Shown here: in pieces, positions 60,385-64,000 of the stretch
Layout of the letters: the number at the start of each line of letters is the position of its first letter
How positions within the stretch are numbered: the stretch's first letter is position 1
Assembly (NCBI RefSeq): GCF_021134715.1
Contig: NC_060020.1
Location: forward strand, 1,736,001-1,800,000
DNA length: 64,000 nt
Source of the DNA: Daphnia pulex
Lineage: Eukaryota > Arthropoda > Branchiopoda > Diplostraca > Daphniidae
Reading direction: 5' to 3'
Notes under the pieces: model-generated
Told to the model about the DNA's origin: nothing
What the model saw: only the letters and a program-made list of their open reading frames with translations
Databases searched by the model: none
Made by a program: the position numbers and the translations under genes

Positions 60385-63141
60385 GTTGGACATTGCTGTT
60401 GCAAACTGGTTTATATCCATTTTAGCGAAAAATCTAATTAGAAATAAATTTGATAAATGGTGACGTAATTCTGTTGGAACTCTTGATATTACAATTCAGT
60501 TCAGATTCCTTCATCCTTCAATTCAATTTATAATTTTTCTTTTACTTTGCTACAACTTCCATTAACACAACGTTCAGATTTTTATTGGTAGATGTCTCTA
60601 TTTGGTTCGTCTGCTATTATTTGTGTTTTGACTTTGGGACTTGGGTTACATAATGACGATAATGACATTGTTTTCTTGGTCTGTCGGTTGGGGGAAAATC
60701 AATTCTTAATTGTTGAACACTCATGTCACTCATGTCCCATGAACTTTTGCTTCTATGTTGAAGTAAGCAATGATAAAATTGAAATAGAAAAATTAGTATA
60801 GCTTTACAAGAACAATTTTGTTCAATAATGCAGTTTCTTTTTCTATTTCAGGTAGCCTGTTCAAAGATTTTTAACTAATAGGCTTCTAACTACCTTCATA
60901 GTTGGATCTGTAGGAGGGATGCATGTTAAATTCCTGCTGAGAGCCTGAGAGTGAGGGTGTAGTACAAAAAAATCATTTGCATGAGAGGCTTCTAAAAAAT
61001 TTATTCAACAACTATGAGTGTAAGTCATTATGTTCTTAAAATTGGTCGTGATTTCACCTCCTTTAAAGATTGATTGTATTCCTAGGGTTAGGGTACACGA
61101 GGATGCTTGAATGTTGAACTTATTTGTTTTTGCGATTACTATTCCTCTGTTGTTTCTAATTCAAGCCACTCTTTACCCCAAATTCATATTAATTGAGGAA
61201 ATTATCGTCTATAATCAAAACTATGCAATTAATTAGTATCCAATGTCACCCAGTTTGAGGGTAACATTGTTTGTATGCATCGACAATTTGACATCCGGAA
61301 TCATTGGCGTCGTTTCCGTAAAAGACTTTCACGCCTTTAAAATGGTAGCCTATTCATGATGCTATGCAGCTGTACTACTCTTAAGCTAATCAAACTGCCT
61401 TGTAAGTAAATTTTTTGTATTATGGAAATTTGATTTACAAGTTCCATCGAGGGATTTCTGAAAGTTTAAGAGGTAATGTTTCGAAATCCGGTGTCTTCAG
61501 CGTCGACACGGACGCACTATATTTTTAAAAGCGATGTATACTATTCTATAACTAAATAGATACTATAACCTAAATCAATGTATTATAGCAGAGTGTTTTG
61601 CGAGTTTTACCTTGGCTGTCACCGGCAATCTAGCTACTGATTCGAAATCCCCCCAGTTCCCGGGGAGAGGCTGAACTATTCTAAGAGCGACGATCCTTTT
61701 ACTATTTCGAGTTCCCTGTCGCTCTCAATTCTGTGATACTCACAGACAAGTTATAAAGTAAAATGAGACGACAATGGTTCCATTTCCATTACTGTGCTTT
61801 ATACCTTCGATCCGATCTTTAGTCTCAGTGAATTCACACACACGCCGGATCCCGACATGTGCATAACTATGTACAAAAGAAAAGGACAGAAAAATCCTTC
61901 CGTCTTGGCTGTCTCTGGAGAATTCCGGAGATTGTGCATCGTCTACTAGGGGGAGGGGGGGTAGGTGGGTGGGTATTCCCTCACGTCTTCCTTCCATTTT
62001 ATTTGTTTTTGATGTTAGCCTTCACGGTTTGCCATCATCCCTTTGTGTATTTAACTTCTCCAATTAAAATAATTATCAAAGGTTTGCTGCGTGTTTCTTG
62101 TTCTTGGTTGTCGTAGCCCCTGGGCGTCTACTTCTTCTCGATCGCCGTCGGCCGGAGTAGGTATTAGCTCGGCGGAATTTTCCCGGAATCAAAGTTTGAC
62201 AAAAGCACGAAGTACACTAGGCCCCGCGGAAGAAATATAATAAACGGGAACACGAGTTGCGCACTTTCTTTTTTTTATTCTTTGATTCCAGTCCAGCAGC
62301 GTTTTTTAAAAAATATTTTGTTTTCGTTATAACAAACAAACCCAAAAAATTGAAAACAAGAAGAAATCAAATACGATGTATGTATATATGCATGTATAGG
62401 AAACGAATTGTTAAGAGTTGTACGCCCAACGTGATGAAAACATTCAGAATTATGATAAAAGAAGAAATCAAATTTCGAAAAGAAATGGGATCAAATTTCA
62501 CGTGACCCAATATGTAATTCAACTTTTCTGATGTCTTTTGTCGAGTCTCACTCCGGATCAACCGTTGCGTGTGGAAACTGGACACAATTCGTGATGAGAA
62601 AGTGACGATCCAATGCGTCCGCTGGAAAATATAGAATGATGATCGAACAAGAAAAAGAGGGTATTCAGCAGAAACAATTCAGCAGCCGTTGATCAAAGTT
62701 CAAAAATTCTATGCACAAGATATACAGCAGGAGGATTGTTATATAATAGCGTAGCACGTTTTTTCTTGATTCCACACGTAAACATTGATATTTTTAAATA
62801 TTTATGACATCTATATTTATATTTTTTTATGTATAGAATAATAGTATATGTAATATGCATTACGTACTATTGTACCAGAATTGGATTTTGAGTAGGATGG
62901 GATTTATCCGTAGGAATAAAATCGAGGAAAGCATTGGATCAAAACGGGACAAAACGTAACGCGAAAAAGAGGTCGCTCATCATCGTCGCTCCATTAATCC
63001 CAAACTTCCTCCAATTTGTCGCCCTGATTGTTGCGTTTCATCTCCACGACGACGGCGGACATATTTTTTTATTTTTCGCGGACTGCGCCAATTTTTATTT
63101 TTCTCCAATTTTCGCTTTGGAGTTTGCAAAAGCGAAATGTC
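60385..63141. other. Intergenic DNA and probable 3' flank of the receptor gene
   Basis: No supported gene. A real ATG at 60592 opens a 69-codon frame to 60801 (hydrophobic start, several Cys), but it has no splice, homology or promoter support. A G-rich run lies near 61950. The right part may be the 3' untranslated region of the receptor ending at 63142. Confidence 0.4.
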
Positions 63142-63694
63142 TCAGTAGTGAGCGATGGTGCAGCGGAAGAGGATGCGACGAAACGCTCGCCGGAAGTCTT
63201 TGTTGAAAATGGTGTAAATGACCTGAAATCATCGGGAAAAAGAAAGATCGGTGAAAAACCCTGGTACGTCAATTCGATCAATACTACTCTTAAAGCCAAC
63301 TGCAAGTTATTCGTCGAATTCACGAGAGCAATGAATTTGCCCTTTTCTTTTTCTCCTTTATCGATTTGGCTGCTACACACGCGTCTGTCAGTTAGCAGAG
63401 AGAGAGGCATGTGACTGTTGGGCCCTTATTTCATCATGAATGGCTTACGGGATTGAGGGCCGAATTGATGTAGCCGAGCCAAAAAGCGAAGGCGAAGCCC
63501 CAGGGTTGAATGTTGCACGACGGGCAGACAGGAGCCAGCAAGTAGAGGAAAAAGAAGGGCAACCAACAGGCGATGAAGGCTCCCATGATCAGTCCAAGGA
63601 TGAGAGTCGCTCTTTTCTCCCGCTGACGGCTGATCCTCCTCCGCTCACGGGCCGGGTCTTTCTCTCGAACAACCACTCTCCCAGTGTCGATCAC
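63142..63694 (-). CDS. Biogenic-amine G-protein-coupled receptor, last two exons (partial)
   Basis: Two phase-0 exons, 63449-63694 and 63142-63222, encode the end of a class A GPCR; the 5' part lies beyond the right edge. Visible parts are a basic end of intracellular loop 3 (R-E-R-R-R-I-S-R-Q-R-E-K-R-A-T-L), TM6 with the aminergic C-W-L-P-F-F motif, a short loop with C-P-S-C, TM7 with W-L-G-Y-I-N-S-A-L-N-P-V-I-Y, and helix 8 I-F-N-K-D-F-R-R-A-F-R-R-I-L-F-R-C. N-P-V-I-Y is rebuilt exactly across the intron. The tail is very short (R-C-T-I-A-H-Y then stop) with a Cys that could be palmitoylated. E-K-R-A-T-L-I-L-G-L-I-M-G-A-F at TM6 resembles octopamine/tyramine or alpha-adrenergic-like receptors, but the ligand class needs the missing part. 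Confidence 0.9.
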
Positions 63695-64000
63695 CTGTCG
63701 GTGGCATTATTTAAAAAATATACAAGAAAAGGAAATGTCAGTTAACATTTAAACTGTTTTTTTTTTTACGCTTTGTTTATTAAAGTTAATGGAACTATAA
63801 TAAGAAAGAAAAGAAATATGCTTGATGTAGCATAATGTGTCACTGCGTAAAATAAACTGCAGGTGTTGCTACAACAACCTGGTCGTAAAGACAAACTTCC
63901 CGGCCATAAAGTTCACGTAAACGTATTAAGAATTTTTTTTTTTTACTTTTTTAAGTCTACCGAAGTCTACCGTCTAAACGTATATACGAAGACCGGAAAG
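63695..64000 (-). other. Intron of the biogenic-amine receptor gene (partial)
   Basis: This stretch lies beyond the acceptor (GACAG) of the TM6-TM7 exon and contains no further exon; T- and A-runs only. Confidence 0.6.

Noticed and set aside
60592-60801. 69-codon plus-strand frame with hydrophobic start and several Cys
   Set aside because: Too short and without homologue, promoter or splice support to call a gene.
1-64000. CRISPR array, prokaryotic operon or integrated phage
   Set aside because: The window is a spliced eukaryotic genome; the direct repeats seen are microsatellites or one dispersed repeat pair without regular spacers.

Overview
This is eukaryotic nuclear DNA, most likely from a small-genome arthropod and probably a cladoceran crustacean such as Daphnia. 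The evidence is many short (about 55-160 bp) GT-AG introns, arthropod-style TCAGT initiators, several recognisable animal housekeeping genes (TRMT1, DPP3, POLR1C), a biogenic-amine GPCR and a nuclear tRNA. The species is an inference; I ran no search. Exon limits come from reading frame, splice consensus and phase agreement.

Region 1 (about 1.5-10.9 kb, + strand) is a tandem array of five related genes that I do not recognise. Each first part encodes a signal peptide, a hydrophobic L-K-x-M-L type block (weak or absent in two), a Gly/Tyr/Ser-rich stretch, a Cys-Cys pair, a membrane segment and a basic T-V-A-G-R-R motif, and ends in a phase-1 donor. Only the first and last units have a following conserved C-terminal exon (P-T-W-x-S-M-V-x-E-L-W ... 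N-C-T). The three middle units have good donors but no exon of their own, and all are phase-compatible with the exon at 10513. This resembles a variable-first-exon / shared-constant-exon locus and is the main candidate for something undescribed. A 1.2-kb dispersed repeat lies inside the array (3.5-4.75 kb) and recurs at 24.8-26.0 kb.

Region 2 (11.4-17.0 kb) is a divergent housekeeping pair: TRMT1 (tRNA guanine-26 dimethyltransferase, - strand, 8 exons) and DPP3 (dipeptidyl peptidase III, + strand, 12 exons), starting about 0.3 kb apart across a probable shared promoter.

Region 3 (17.0-28.7 kb) is gene-poor, with simple repeats and the second repeat copy. Region 4 (28.7-35.5 kb, - strand) is a small coiled-coil gene of four coding exons, one intron using a GC-AG border; I do not recognise the protein.

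Region 5 (41.0-59.9 kb, - strand) holds two paralogous genes on either side of POLR1C. The larger (41.0-54.7 kb) has a Tyr/Gly/Ser-rich N-terminus and two alternative acidic terminal exons; the smaller (57.5-59.9 kb) ends early. Their upstream regions share several short blocks, including a perfect MEF2-type site, which suggests muscle expression.

Region 6 (60.3-64.0 kb) has a tRNA-Thr(UGU) and, at the right edge on the - strand, the last two exons (TM6, TM7 and tail) of a biogenic-amine receptor whose 5' part lies beyond the window.
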